DNA from: Flavihumibacter petaseus NBRC 106054
GTDB taxonomy: Bacteria; Bacteroidota; Bacteroidia; Chitinophagales; Chitinophagaceae
DNA length: 64,000 nucleotides
Assembly: GCF_000974785.1 (NCBI RefSeq)
Contig: NZ_BBWV01000001.1
Location: 1,612,001 to 1,676,000 of the forward strand
Direction of reading: 5' to 3'
This document shows positions 16,337 through 25,996 of this stretch, one piece after another. The notes beneath the pieces are model-generated. The model worked only from the letters and a program-made list of their open reading frames with translations. It was not told where the DNA came from and ran no database searches. How positions within the stretch are numbered: position 1 is the stretch's first letter; the number at the start of each line of letters is the position of its first letter. The position numbers and the translations under genes were made by a program.

Positions 16337-18189
16337 TTACGCTGCTTTTTTATTATGTGTTTCAAATTTTTCAGCCATTGTCTCATAACACGCCCTCACG
16401 ACATCAGGAACTACACTATTCCCGATGAATTTCTTTTGATCCGACTGGTTGCCGGATAGCTGGTAGTCAGCAGGGAAACCCTGGATCTTCAGAAGTTCCC
16501 CAACCCTGAGCATGCGCATTTTGATATCAACCAAGCCGAATAGGGCCATGAACTGTTTTATCTGGATGGCAATGGGCGAATCTTCGGGGTATACTGGAAC
16601 CAACACTTCACCGCCTTCAACTTGCACCAAGTACAGTGGCGCCTTGTCCTGCCGGGCTACCACTACACAGCATGGTTCTTCTACACTTCCAGGATTTCCA
16701 CACCATGAAGGATTTACCAGGTAGTGATGCTTGCGGTTGGCCTTAATGGTCGGGCTGGGCTCTTCGATCGACTTAAGTTTGTTATCGTAATTGGTCGGCA
16801 TGATGAAGGGCACAGCTTCCACCAACCGGTGTTTATCATTGGGCATGACTGTGCCAGCCGGAGTTGCCAGTGACTGGTTTTGCATGTAGCCATAATGCCT
16901 GTCAATGAAGTACTGTGGTTGGACAAGCGCAATCCGATCCTTTGTAACCAGTGTCGGCGACGGGAATAGGTGCTGCTCACATTGTCACCTTTGCCGTAAT
17001 AACAAGCAAGGAATTCGGCCTGAATAACCCCCAATTTGCTTTGCGCTGCAACTACCGGGCAAGGTTCCTCCAAAGACGGTGGCGTGTGCTTCCCATTTTT
17101 GTCAGTGCTGTTATACTTAAGAAGGGAAACGGGCTGCACCAGTGCATGATGATCTTTGCAAGTGATTGCACCTGCAGGCTGATCGACTGACAGATCCGAA
17201 AAGGATTTGGTCTGAATCAGTGCGCTGCTGCCAAAGGTTGTAACGGTCGGCCCGGGCGTTTCAACGCTGTTCACTTTCCCCTTCGGTTTCCCACTGAAAT
17301 ATTTGGACAGGAAAGCCTTGTCACCCTTCGCTACATATTTTACAAGGCCGGCATAGATCCGTTCCAGCGTTTTATCAGACAAAGGTTTCTTACGATTGAA
17401 GATGCTTTCCCCTTCATCCGCGAAATCCAGCACATCTTTCACTACTTTCCACTTCTGCAAGTTGCTGATGAACATCGAGCCTTTGGCAGTATTCTTTGAA
17501 TGTGTGGGCTCCGGCCATACAATCGGCATACTAGGTCGGGCGAAGATCCCGAATAGCCGATTCCGGGACATATAGGCACCAAAGTTGGCACTGTTCAACT
17601 CTTTCCATTCATCACGGTAGCCGATTGAACAGATCTCCCTACGCCAACGTAACCAGCCCTTTCCTTCCTTCCGGCTGACAGGCTTCCCGTTTTCACCCAG
17701 TGGCCCCCAACTCATAAATTTCACGACGTTTTCGATCTGGATGTAGTCAGGCTTCAGTGCGACGATATACCGTTCTAGGTGATCAGCCAAAGTACGACTG
17801 TCAGCATCTCGCGGCTGGCCACCTTTTGCCTTACTGAAGTTGGTAGACTCCAAGGAAGCCCACAGGATCAGTCTTGCGTTCGGGTATAGCATTCGGTAGA
17901 AGGCAACTATCCGGATCAGATTGGTAAGGTCCAGGGTTCGTATGTCCTCTACAAAGTGGAAGACATCCGTATGATTCTGCCAGTGGGATTTTATCGCCAA
18001 AGTATCGTGATTAACACAGGCAATAACTTTGGCCACCTTCAATCCATGTCGCCTGGCCTTATCAATCCCGGTTGTCGTTCCCCCCGCTCCACAAAATAGA
18101 TCCACTACGATAAATTCCGGTTCGGTTTCATCCCGCAGGATACTGTCCAACAGTTCATCAATATTCGATTCGGTTACTACGTGTGTCAT
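16337..18189 (-). pseudogene. Phage-type C5 cytosine DNA methyltransferase, frameshifted and lacking catalytic Cys
   Basis: Start ATG 18189 (MTHVVTESNIDELL). Motif I is DLFCGAGGTTTGI. The motif IV region reads ASLESTNFSKAKGG where this family has ECTNFS, so the catalytic Cys (CxxFS) is Ser through TCT, one base from TGT. Repeated PTVTT- and PCPVVA-type blocks follow, as in large phage enzymes. After GDNVSS near 16955 the frame is lost. The continuation PSPTLVTKDRIALVQPQYF, then IDRHYGYMQNQS, is in another frame and runs to 16337 with the end motif VGELLKIQGFPADYQLSGNQ and GNSVVP. Together the product would be about 615 residues. Two independent lesions argue for real decay. Confidence 0.85.
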
Positions 18190-18190
18190 G

Positions 18191-18570
18191 CTACCCTTCG
18201 CTTTTATGAAATCCTTCAATTTGATACAGATAGTCGGTGCTGATTCTGGTGCAGAAAGTGAATACGAACGGCACTGTTTTGCTGTGTTCAATAACTGCCT
18301 TTACGGCTTCGATAGTCTCGCACAGGATATGCCGGTTTACCTTGTTGGGTGGGGGGGTTGTCCTGCCTTCGCGGTTCAGGCATATCATGATCACCGTACC
18401 CGGACATAACAAGGGATCTCCACCATGATTCTCCATTCCTGCACCAGAACAACGACGTTGAATGGATGTTTCTCCAGCCGCTCACTGGCATCAGGGTGCA
18501 TTTTATGCTGGTCAAAACGATGGGTAAGGGCGGCTGGCTGAATGAAAGTGCTATATGCCCTGGTCCTGGC
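18191..18570 (-). pseudogene. Degraded phage-type gene upstream of the methyltransferase
   Basis: Joining two frames gives YSTFIQPAALTHRFDQHKMH, then PDASERLEKHPFNVVVLVQE, WRIMVEIPCYVRV, and after a shift near 18390 IMICLNREGRTTPPPNKVNR ... DYLYQIEGFHKSEG with a stop at 18191, directly before the methyltransferase start at 18189. The coding texture is clear in both parts but no single frame is open, and the start is lost. The family is not recognised. Gene order next to the methyltransferase suggests a phage origin. Confidence 0.5.
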
Positions 18571-18815
18571 TTACATGAAGGGGTTTATCAGTTCGTTTAA
18601 AGGAATGACCCATGCCCACGGTGACTGATTCCTGGATTCCACGCCGTTGATCGAGGACCATAGCAGTGTTTAAAAGCTTCAGCTGGGGTTCTTGACATAT
18701 CAGCTCATTCCCAGCCATCCAGCCCGAATTTAGATAGCACTCCATCTTTTGTGAATTCACGAATATCCTCGGCTTTCGCATCTTCCTCGCTGATCTGCTG
18801 CAGCCGCTCTTTCAT
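18571..18815 (-). pseudogene. Degraded ASCH-like phage protein
   Basis: From ATG 18815 one frame reads MKERLQQISEEDAKAEDIRE ... FGLDGWE, then an in-frame TGA (probably former TGG), then ADMSRTPAEAFK. One base later another frame continues TLLWSSINGVESRNQSPWAW, VIPLNELINPFM to TAA at 18571. The blocks ERLQQISEEDAKAEG-like and LWSSING...W.WV are typical of small phage/prophage proteins with an ASCH-type fold. One nonsense and one frameshift lesion are needed to explain the sequence. Confidence 0.6.
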
Positions 18816-18816
18816 T

Positions 18817-18859
18817 ATGTCGACTATCTTTGGAATAGGTTAGGAGGCATAGTCGACAT
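18817..18859. repeat. 11-bp inverted repeat containing GTCGAC
   Basis: ATGTCGACTAT (18817-18827) and ATAGTCGACAT (18849-18859) are perfect reverse complements, 21 nt apart. It is located at the 5' end of the degraded ASCH-like gene. It could be a former phage operator or a rearrangement scar. The remaining 18860-19054 interval is AT-rich with no other feature seen. Confidence 0.5.
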
Positions 18860-19054
18860 TTTCCGAAATATCTTCTGTTTTGCAATCAGTGTAGCAACGT
18901 CTGACGAGGTGCAGAATGGCTTTTTCTCAATAATAAATAATAGCTATACCTGCAAACCAGAAATATCATAAATGAGCTTCTAACAAGGGAATTTCTTGTT
19001 CATATTATTCCGGATTCCGTTTTTTTTCGTTTATTTCAATCTAACCTGAATATT

Positions 19055-19384
19055 ATGTCTGATTTCAAAGACACAATCTCTAAAATCGTGGCTTTTCGTG
19101 ATGCGCGAGATTGGGAGCAGTTTCACAATGCCAAGGACCTTGCACTTGCGATCTCTATCGAAGCCGGTGAGTTGAACGAGCAATTTCTTTGGAAGGACGC
19201 AGCTGCTGCTAATAGAGAAAAGGTAAGAGAAGAATTGGCCGATATCCTTATTTATTCGTTCCTTCTTGCACATCAGCAGGAGTTGGATATAGCCAGTATA
19301 ATTGAAGAGAAGTTGGCAGCCAACGACGCAAAGTACCCGGTAGACAAATCCAAAGGATCTTCGAAGAAGTATAACGAACATTGA
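19055..19384 (+). CDS. MazG-like nucleotide pyrophosphohydrolase
   Basis: 109 residues, all-alpha. Metal-binding pattern EAGELNEQFLW (residues about 37-47) and EELADILIY (about 62-70) match the EExxE...ExxD arrangement of MazG/RS21-C6 type dNTP or NTP pyrophosphohydrolases. Such enzymes hydrolyse (d)NTP to (d)NMP and PPi. The stop overlaps or abuts the next gene, so the two are translationally coupled and probably act together. Confidence 0.85.
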   Translation: MSDFKDTISKIVAFRDARDWEQFHNAKDLALAISIEAGELNEQFLWKDAAAANREKVREELADILIYSFLLAHQQELDIASIIEEKLAANDAKYPVDKSKGSSKKYNEH

Positions 19385-19392
19385 ACATAGTT

Positions 19393-21297
19393 ATGATTGT
19401 CTATCAAAATAGAAAGTCCACTTTCCTGGAAGATATTTTAAGCAACCAAATAGAAGTAATTATTGCCCAGGCGGTTAAAAAGCAGTTGGGATTTGGTACT
19501 ACAGAAAATGAGATCGAGTCGTGGAAGTATTCATTGCAATACATGAATAATATTCTGGCGGATGCTGAAATACCATCCGATTGTTGGGTGTCTATTGAGT
19601 ATCGTATTCCTCAAACATCAAAGAGGGTTGATTTCATTATTACCGGAGTCAATGAACTTGGGAAGGAACATGCCGTTATTATCGAACTAAAGCAATGGAG
19701 CTCGGCACAGCTTACAACGAAGGATGCTGTTGTGATTACCTGGTTGGGTAAACGGGAACGGGAAGTGAGTCACCCGTCCTATCAGGCCTGGTCTTACGCA
19801 GCTTTATTGCAGGGCTTCAATGAGACAGTTTACAATGAATCGATTGAACTTAAACCATGCGCATACCTACATAATTATGAACGAGATGGCATTATAGACA
19901 ATTCTTTCTATCAGGATTATATTGCTAAGGCACCACTTTTCTTGCGGTCGGACGCTTTGGAACTGCGGAAGTTTATCAAACAGTTTATAAGGTATGGCGA
20001 CAAAAACAAGATATTATACCGTATCGACTCGGGAAAAATTAAACCGTCGAAAAGCCTCGCTGATAGCCTCGCCAAAATGCTTAAAGGTGCAAAAGAGTTT
20101 GTACTAATTGATGATCAGAAAATCGTATTCGAAACAGCTATCGCTTTGGCTAAACAATCTTCGGGCAACAATAAAAAATTGCTGATTGTTGAGGGTGGAC
20201 CAGGAACAGGTAAAACGGTTGTTGCCATCAACCTTTTGGTGGCACTTACGCAGGCGGGATTACTCTCACAATATGTAACAAAGAATGCTGCTCCGAGAGC
20301 GGTTTATGAAAGCGTTTTAACAGGAACCTTACGCAAGACCCATATTTCGAACTTGTTCAAAGGATCCGGAGCATTTGTAGATGCGGCTGAGAATACTTTT
20401 GATTGCCTTATTGTTGACGAGGCGCATCGGTTAAATGAGAAGTCTGGGCTTTATGGAAATCTTGGAACTAACCAGGTCCGGGAAATTATCAACGCTTCCA
20501 GGTTTTCCGTATTTTTTATTGACGAAGATCAGCGGGTAACTTTAAATGATATTGGCCAGAAAGCTGAAATCCGTGCCTGGGCGGAAAGACTGGGAGTGCA
20601 GGTTTATGAAACAGACCTGCAATCGCAATTCCGTTGCAATGGTTCAGATGGCTATTTAGCATGGCTCGACCATTTGCTGCAGATCCGACCAACGGCAAAT
20701 GATACACTAGATCGGGGCGAATATGATTTTCGCGTTTGCGATTCACCTAATGAATTGCGGAAGCTAATTGAAGAGCAGAATAATCGGAACAAGGCCAGAG
20801 TTGTAGCCGGCTATTGTTGGGATTGGAATAGTAAGAAGAACCCTTTGGCATGGGATATCGTAATCCCCGAACACGATTTCCGAATGCGCTGGAATCTTGC
20901 TGACTACGGTAGTCTATGGTTAATTGATCCAGACTCAGTCAGTGAGGCAGGCTGTATTCATACTTGCCAGGGGCTCGAACTCGACTACGTGGGCGTGATC
21001 CTTGGTCCCGATCTTGTCGTCAGGAATGGGCGAGTAGTTACCGAGCCAGCGAAGCGAAGTAAGATGGATAAATCCATATTTGGTTGGAAGAAGCGTCTGG
21101 TTGAAGACAACGAAAGTGGTTCCCGGTTTCTGGATCAGATTATCCGCAATACCTATCGAACATTGATGACTAGGGGGATGAAAGGTTGTTATGTTTGGAG
21201 TGCTGATCCGGCGACAAATGAGTGGTTAAAACGTTCAATTTCCAATAATGGTTATAAGCAAGAAGATGGGGTACTTTCACTTGTTGCGGAAGAATAG
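19393..21297 (+). CDS. DUF2075/Schlafen-like nuclease-helicase
   Basis: 634 residues from ATG 19393. A TTG at 19381 overlapping the upstream stop is an alternative. Residues about 70-110 hold a PD-(D/E)xK-type nuclease signature (RVDFIITG ... AVIIELKQW). Walker A is GGPGTGKTVVA near residue 270 and Walker B is CLIVDEAHR. A helicase-like arginine region (QSQFRCNGSDGYLAWLDHLL) and the C-terminal CIHTCQGLELDYVGVILG plus RTLMTRGMKGCYVW complete a superfamily-1-like ATPase. This is the DUF2075 group. Pairing with MazG-like genes is seen in defence-rich loci. The role in anti-phage defence is inferred. Confidence 0.85.
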   Translation: MIVYQNRKSTFLEDILSNQIEVIIAQAVKKQLGFGTTENEIESWKYSLQYMNNILADAEIPSDCWVSIEYRIPQTSKRVDFIITGVNELGKEHAVIIELKQWSSAQLTTKDAVVITWLGKREREVSHPSYQAWSYAALLQGFNETVYNESIELKPCAYLHNYERDGIIDNSFYQDYIAKAPLFLRSDALELRKFIKQFIRYGDKNKILYRIDSGKIKPSKSLADSLAKMLKGAKEFVLIDDQKIVFETAIALAKQSSGNNKKLLIVEGGPGTGKTVVAINLLVALTQAGLLSQYVTKNAAPRAVYESVLTGTLRKTHISNLFKGSGAFVDAAENTFDCLIVDEAHRLNEKSGLYGNLGTNQVREIINASRFSVFFIDEDQRVTLNDIGQKAEIRAWAERLGVQVYETDLQSQFRCNGSDGYLAWLDHLLQIRPTANDTLDRGEYDFRVCDSPNELRKLIEEQNNRNKARVVAGYCWDWNSKKNPLAWDIVIPEHDFRMRWNLADYGSLWLIDPDSVSEAGCIHTCQGLELDYVGVILGPDLVVRNGRVVTEPAKRSKMDKSIFGWKKRLVEDNESGSRFLDQIIRNTYRTLMTRGMKGCYVWSADPATNEWLKRSISNNGYKQEDGVLSLVAEE

Positions 21298-21404
21298 TTA
21301 ATATTAATGTTTAAGTTTTTTTTAGGATTAGTCAAGCCGGGATTCTTCTGAAAGTTACCGTGGCTTGAAAGGCTTTCAATTATAGGACCTTCATTGCCTG
21401 GTAG

Positions 21405-21656
21405 TCAAAGATTAAGTGAGGGATTTAGATTAAATAAGACACTAATTTTATTGATTTTATCTGCTTCTAACTTGAAGTTGTAGTTCTTTATTAGGTAAGT
21501 TTCAATTTCATCAACAGTAGGTACATCACCGTCGTTAAATGAATATTCAGGAAAGTGTTTTTGGTTTTCGTGGGCCCAAGGTTTTGGTTCAGTAACTATG
21601 AAAGTTCCCGTGCCCCTCTTGTAATATATCATGAAATGCTTTTTGTTCTTCTTCAT
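21405..21656 (-). CDS. Small uncharacterised protein (83 aa)
   Basis: MKKNKKHFMIYYKRGTGTFI start, with an acidic middle (FNDGDVPTVDEIETYLI) and no membrane segment. It looks like a stand-alone small cytosolic protein, and no family is recognised. It is convergent with the DUF2075 gene. Confidence 0.5.
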   Translation of the reverse strand: MKKNKKHFMIYYKRGTGTFIVTEPKPWAHENQKHFPEYSFNDGDVPTVDEIETYLIKNYNFKLEADKINKISVLFNLNPSLNL

Positions 21657-21715
21657 AATAAATAGTGTTATATCGCTAAGTCGTTGAACAGATTTGTCAA
21701 TTGTTATTCCACATA

Positions 21716-21969
21716 CTAGCCCCCATTATTAATGTACCTAATAATAATGTAATCATCAGCGATATCATAGCCTACTACCAGATTGCCTATAGCAACTAAC
21801 TCTTGCAAAACAGGTTCTCTGACATCAGTCCTTTTCAACAGTGCTATTGTCGGCCAAAGCCTTGCCCAAATTTATAGACGACTGTCAAAACCTTAATTAA
21901 TTGTTCAGCCGGAATCTTGGATAGGCTTTCCAAAACTGCAAGCCTATAACCATTCCTATCAAAATTGTT
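21716..21969 (-). pseudogene. Fragment of an unknown gene, N-truncated and frameshifted
   Basis: After a TAG at 21970-21972 the minus frame reads NNFDRNGYRLAVLESLSKIP, AEQLIKVLTVVYKFGQG. One frame change near 21868 continues LWPTIALLKRTDVREPVLQE, LVAIGNLVVGYDIADDYIII, RYINNGG to TAG at 21716. No start codon remains. Coding texture is strong, the family is unknown. It fills most of the 372-nt gap between 21656 and 22029. Confidence 0.45.
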
Positions 21970-22028
21970 CTAATTGTAATCATTGTATCAAATCCGGAGC
22001 AAGTTGGCCCCCTTCAGGTTTAGGTTTT

Positions 22029-23897
22029 TCATTTCACTATAGCTCTATTTGGAATTAATGCATTTCCGTTTCTAAACTCTTCCACCAAATAAAAATGTTC
22101 AAGCAATGGATCTTGCCAGTATTCTGCGGCTGCATGCTCAAGTAGGATAATCTGAAATCCGTTCTTATATTCCTCCAAGATGTTACTTACAAACGTATTT
22201 AGTAATGCAAAAGCATCCTTCAATGTCTTTCTATCGTCATCCTCCACATCCTCAATATCAGAATTATTCTTGTCAAAATAGGGCTGGCTGGGCTGGTCCA
22301 AAATCAAAAATTGCGGAACATATCTTTCCTCTAACTTTATCAACAATTCATGAATGCCTAAAAACAATGCAAGATGAAGAAACATATAATTTGACTTGCT
22401 ACCGATCAAGGTAGGGAGGGGAGAATCAGGCTTTCTTAGCTTTAGGACCTTTTCTTTAACATCAAAAGTCACTTTGTAACCTTCATAGACTCCCATTGAG
22501 TGGATTAGGCCATAGTACTTTTGCACGGACTCCTCCAACATATCCAACAAATTTTTTCTAATTTCATCTGTGTTCTTCAACTCTTGCTTTAAATGTTCCA
22601 ATTCTTCTTCCAAAAGGTAGATATCAGAAGTAGTTTCATCATCCAGCCATTTACTGCGATAGAAGGCAAGCTGAGCCTTTAACTCCCCAATGAATATGAA
22701 CTTTTGTATCTCACCAATTTGTTCATAAGGATTAACTGAATAGTTCGAAAGCTCAAGATCAACAGTCTCTAGTTGTTTTCGCAAATCACTCAAATGTCCG
22801 GAAATACGCAAGGGTATGTTCTTCCGATCGGCTAACAATTCTTTCACCTTAGTTAACGACTCTTCAAGCGAAAGTAAAAACCTGTTTACTTCTAATGATG
22901 GGATAATCTCGCTATAATTATCTATCAAATAATCAATAGGTAGCAAACTATCTCTACTCTCATTCAAATGATTTCGATACTGAACATACTCCGTTTCGAA
23001 TTTTTCAATTCTGCGAATTTGCCGGACTAGACTTCTCTTTTCCCCCTCAAGCTGTTCCTTCCTTATTATGTTCTGACTTAAATTTGTGGACGTAAATCCG
23101 TTGATTAATGTCTCTAATACAACAACTGCTTCCTCGAACGTATATAGTTTTTGATCAATAAGGTTTAGCGTTTGAGCATAATGTGCCAATTGAATTACTT
23201 CGCGGTTGAAATTTGACTCCTTCTTACTTGCTAGTTCTTTCCTCTTCTCATTTCTTATCAGATCCTTTTCAATTGAATCTATTTTTTCTTTAATTAGAAC
23301 ATTCCCAATATCATCAACGCCAATAACCAGGTAAAATATTCTATCCAATGCCTCTCGATACTTTTCTCGGTCCTTATATAAATCAAAATCAAAATAAATT
23401 TTAGTGTGCGCTATAGTATCTTCTGACAAAGTATTAAATAATAGAAAATACCTGAAGGATACTTTTTGTCCAACTTTTAATTTCTTTCCTCCATAAGGAA
23501 TGACAATATTTTCATTTACGCCAAATTCCGCCTCAAGGATTCCCTTTAGTTTATTGAAATCAATATTCTTTTCTATTGTTTCAGGAACTACTCCATCACT
23601 AGAAAAATAGATGTCCTTTGACCCAGCACCTCCACTACCTTTTCTTCGAATAATCAAAAAATTCTTATCGTTGATTGAAAACCCAAGGCCATACCAAGAA
23701 ACGGACTCATTAATAACTTCTTCGGTTATACTACAGTAGCTTGATAACAAACAATAGTCAATAATTGAAATAATGCTTGATTTCCCTTTGCTTTTCTCCC
23801 CAGTAATGACATTAACCTTGTTGTTTAGGAAATTAATCTCCCTTTTTTCCGCACCATTTTCAAACCAAAGTGTTATTGTTTTTATGTAGAATTTCAT
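22029..23897 (-). CDS. ABC-3C system ATPase, DUF3732 (SMC/RecN-like)
   Basis: 622 residues. Walker A VITGEKSKGKSSII lies near residues 30-43. Long coiled-coil arms follow (residues about 200-470). The distal half carries an ABC signature-like LIGSKSNYMFLHLALFLG and Walker B FLILDQPSQPYF with Asp. This is the DUF3732 ATPase of three-component ABC conflict systems, a stand-alone SMC-like ATPase expected to sense or bind nucleic acid and license an effector. Its start overlaps the stop of the middle component by 4 nt (ATGA), so the genes are coupled. AT-rich composition contrasts with the flanks. Confidence 0.85.
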   Translation of the reverse strand: MKFYIKTITLWFENGAEKREINFLNNKVNVITGEKSKGKSSIISIIDYCLLSSYCSITEEVINESVSWYGLGFSINDKNFLIIRRKGSGGAGSKDIYFSSDGVVPETIEKNIDFNKLKGILEAEFGVNENIVIPYGGKKLKVGQKVSFRYFLLFNTLSEDTIAHTKIYFDFDLYKDREKYREALDRIFYLVIGVDDIGNVLIKEKIDSIEKDLIRNEKRKELASKKESNFNREVIQLAHYAQTLNLIDQKLYTFEEAVVVLETLINGFTSTNLSQNIIRKEQLEGEKRSLVRQIRRIEKFETEYVQYRNHLNESRDSLLPIDYLIDNYSEIIPSLEVNRFLLSLEESLTKVKELLADRKNIPLRISGHLSDLRKQLETVDLELSNYSVNPYEQIGEIQKFIFIGELKAQLAFYRSKWLDDETTSDIYLLEEELEHLKQELKNTDEIRKNLLDMLEESVQKYYGLIHSMGVYEGYKVTFDVKEKVLKLRKPDSPLPTLIGSKSNYMFLHLALFLGIHELLIKLEERYVPQFLILDQPSQPYFDKNNSDIEDVEDDDRKTLKDAFALLNTFVSNILEEYKNGFQIILLEHAAAEYWQDPLLEHFYLVEEFRNGNALIPNRAIVK

Positions 23898-24376
23898 AAT
23901 TGCACCCCCAATTTGTAATAAAGTGATGAGCTAGAATCATCGCCAAACATTCCAATTAATTTGTCGATTGCCGTTAATATTTTTGCATATCTGTCCCCAC
24001 CTTGTTTTGCCGGAATAAAAGCATGCGACTTGTACGCAATTACTCCTCCTTCTAGCTTAACCATGTGCGATTCCATGAGTATACCCATCGCATTCACAGA
24101 CAATGGCAAGAACTCTTTGTATCGCTGATTAAATCCTATTAACAACTCGGGGAAAGATGCGTGAATTTCCTCAACACTTCGCAGAAGTGCTTTTCCCGAC
24201 AGTTTTTTCAATGTTGGATCATGCAGGAGAAAAGGAAGTACCAGCAAGGTATTTCCCAGCTCAATTGTTTCTTTTTTAGAAATATATTCGATCAGAACAA
24301 CTGACGCAAGTGCTTCGTTATTGTAAATAAATTTTCCAGGCATCTTTTTAAGATTTCCAATCATATCGCCAACCAA
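23894..24376 (-). CDS. ABC-3C system middle component
   Basis: 160 residues (MVGDMIGNLKKMPGKFIYNN; MIG at 24364 is another possible start). Mostly alpha, soluble, with the family pattern NEALASVVLIEYISKKE, then LVLPFLLHDPTLKKL. It is the small adaptor protein between effector and ATPase in the three-component ABC conflict systems. It overlaps the effector gene by 29 nt and the ATPase gene by 4 nt, so all three are one operon. Confidence 0.8.
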   Translation of the reverse strand: MVGDMIGNLKKMPGKFIYNNEALASVVLIEYISKKETIELGNTLLVLPFLLHDPTLKKLSGKALLRSVEEIHASFPELLIGFNQRYKEFLPLSVNAMGILMESHMVKLEGGVIAYKSHAFIPAKQGGDRYAKILTAIDKLIGMFGDDSSSSLYYKLGVQL

Positions 24377-25553
24377 TCTGTTCGTTTTCAGACAGCAGAT
24401 AGAATTGACCGTTGCTAAGAGCAGTATCTAACATAGTATCCTCAATTGTTAGTACTTCCCTTCGTATAGTGTCTAAACATTTTAGTGCTCCTTCGATAAT
24501 GTCAGCATCGATTTCTTCAATTTTTCTCCCTCCTTTGACTAGCTTTTCCACTGCCCTTGTTGATTCCTTAAAAATGTTTCTCCACTTTAGAATTGATTCA
24601 TTGTCAAATACTTGTCTAACGGCTGGTCCTATGTAGCCACTTTTCTCCCACTCTTCAAGGTGATTCAGAAGAAGAAGCATGTTGGTGGTATGCTCAATGA
24701 TTTCATCCTCTTTGCTGTCATCTAGGTCGTTGATATCTATTAACATTTTTATGAATCTCAGTTTGGTGGGTTCGCTTGGAATAGCTACGGCGACTCGCCT
24801 AATGGGAAGTTTTCCATTAGCTCCGGTAAAATAGCAAGAGCCAAAAAGGCGTTTATATTCATCAAAAGTGATTTGTATTTTTTTCCCGGCTTTTATTGTT
24901 TTGTAGAAATACGTGCGAATATTGCTGTGGAGTGAGTGATAGACATCATCGTGATTATTTCGAACGACAATTGATGATTTAATTTTTTCTTTTATTTTCC
25001 TTATTAAATCATCTTGGTCGAGAGTAAATCGAAGGGACGACAAAAGCACATCTCGCTCTTTCATCTTCAATTTCAATACATTTTCCATCCATTTTTTAAC
25101 TTCCGAATCCTTAGTCCCATTTGAAAGAGCGCTTATGTATTCCTTCATTTTTTTTGATGAAATACTTTTCTGCTGAAACTTTGATATTTCTTGCAGAAGC
25201 GGGTTCTTCCTGTTTGCTTTGTTACTTACAAGTTGAAACTGGTATCGGCTACGATCACTTTCTGGGATATTTTTAATAACATCTGCCCAATTAGAAAGCG
25301 ACTACCACAGGTCATGATCTCTTTCAGTTAAATTAATAGGATCGCTTTGATAATTTGTTTGCAGGGTATGCTTAGTTTGAATTAGGACAATGTTTCCATT
25401 ATTCAATTCAATCGCAATGTCATCTTTGTCTTCAAAAGTTATTGTTTGATCAGATTCTATTCCCAACATCAAAAGAAAACAGTAATAAAACTGATAGTCA
25501 AATCCGATTGCTGTTTCTGCCGCAGAAGTTTTATTTAAATAGCTGGATGTCAT
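24348..25553 (-). pseudogene. ABC-3C effector/CTD protein interrupted by in-frame TAG
   Basis: The N-terminal part (25553 to 25305, 83 residues) begins MTSSYLNKTSAAETAIGFDY and contains GFDYQFYYCFLLMLG ... FEDKDDIAIEL and VLIQTKHT, the D/E...QxKH pattern of a restriction-type (Cap4-like) nuclease domain. It then meets TAG at 25302-25304 in the context LW-stop-SLSNWADVI. The same frame continues without other stops for 317 residues to 24348, giving the C-terminal ABC-3C domain. Relatives carry LWKTLSNW here, so AAG to TAG is the simplest reading. The full product would be 401 residues. Either the system is disabled, the base is an error, or readthrough occurs. A downstream restart at ATG 25148 would yield only the C-terminal domain. 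Confidence 0.8.
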
Positions 25554-25681
25554 TAGGGGTTTGTGGGTAGGGCAATAGAGATAATGGTTTAATAATTATT
25601 GCCAAAATATAAATTGATTTTTCAATTTTATCATAAAACAGAAAAAGAACTGTCTTAAGTTACTGATTTACCCCTAAGCCC

Positions 25682-25996
25682 CTACGGCCTCCCCGTTGAT
25701 ACATTTTGGGCCTGATTGCGGTTATAAAGCTTGCCGCTCTTCGTCGGTTTTAAATGCGCTAGTAGGAAATGCAGCAGGATCAACAGCCGGTTCGCCAACC
25801 AGCGGCCGCCATCCAGCAGGGAGCTGGGATGTTGCAGGATATCTTCCTGGGCAAGATGAATTGCTGGAGTCATATGTTAGATCCCTTCCGGGATCCTTCC
25901 CAGTCCTGCTTTTCCACCAATGGCTCAACGGAAAAAACAAAATGTCGCACGCCGCAATTTCCGATGCGTTAGGAGTTCCAGCACGTGAAATGACGC
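25682..25996 (-). pseudogene. Truncated, frameshifted copy of the AraC regulator at 27829-28746
   Basis: One frame reads CGVRHFVFSVEPLVEKQDWE, then breaks. The next frame reads DLTPAIHLAQEDILQHPSSL, LDGGRWLANRLLILLHFLLA, HLKPTKSGKLYNRNQAQNV to a stop at 25682. The intact gene has CGVRYFVCPVEVLVENLDWE and DLTPAMHLALDEILQPPSPL in the same order. The HTH half is absent. It is a dead partial paralogue abutting the DUF4143 shard. Confidence 0.8.
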
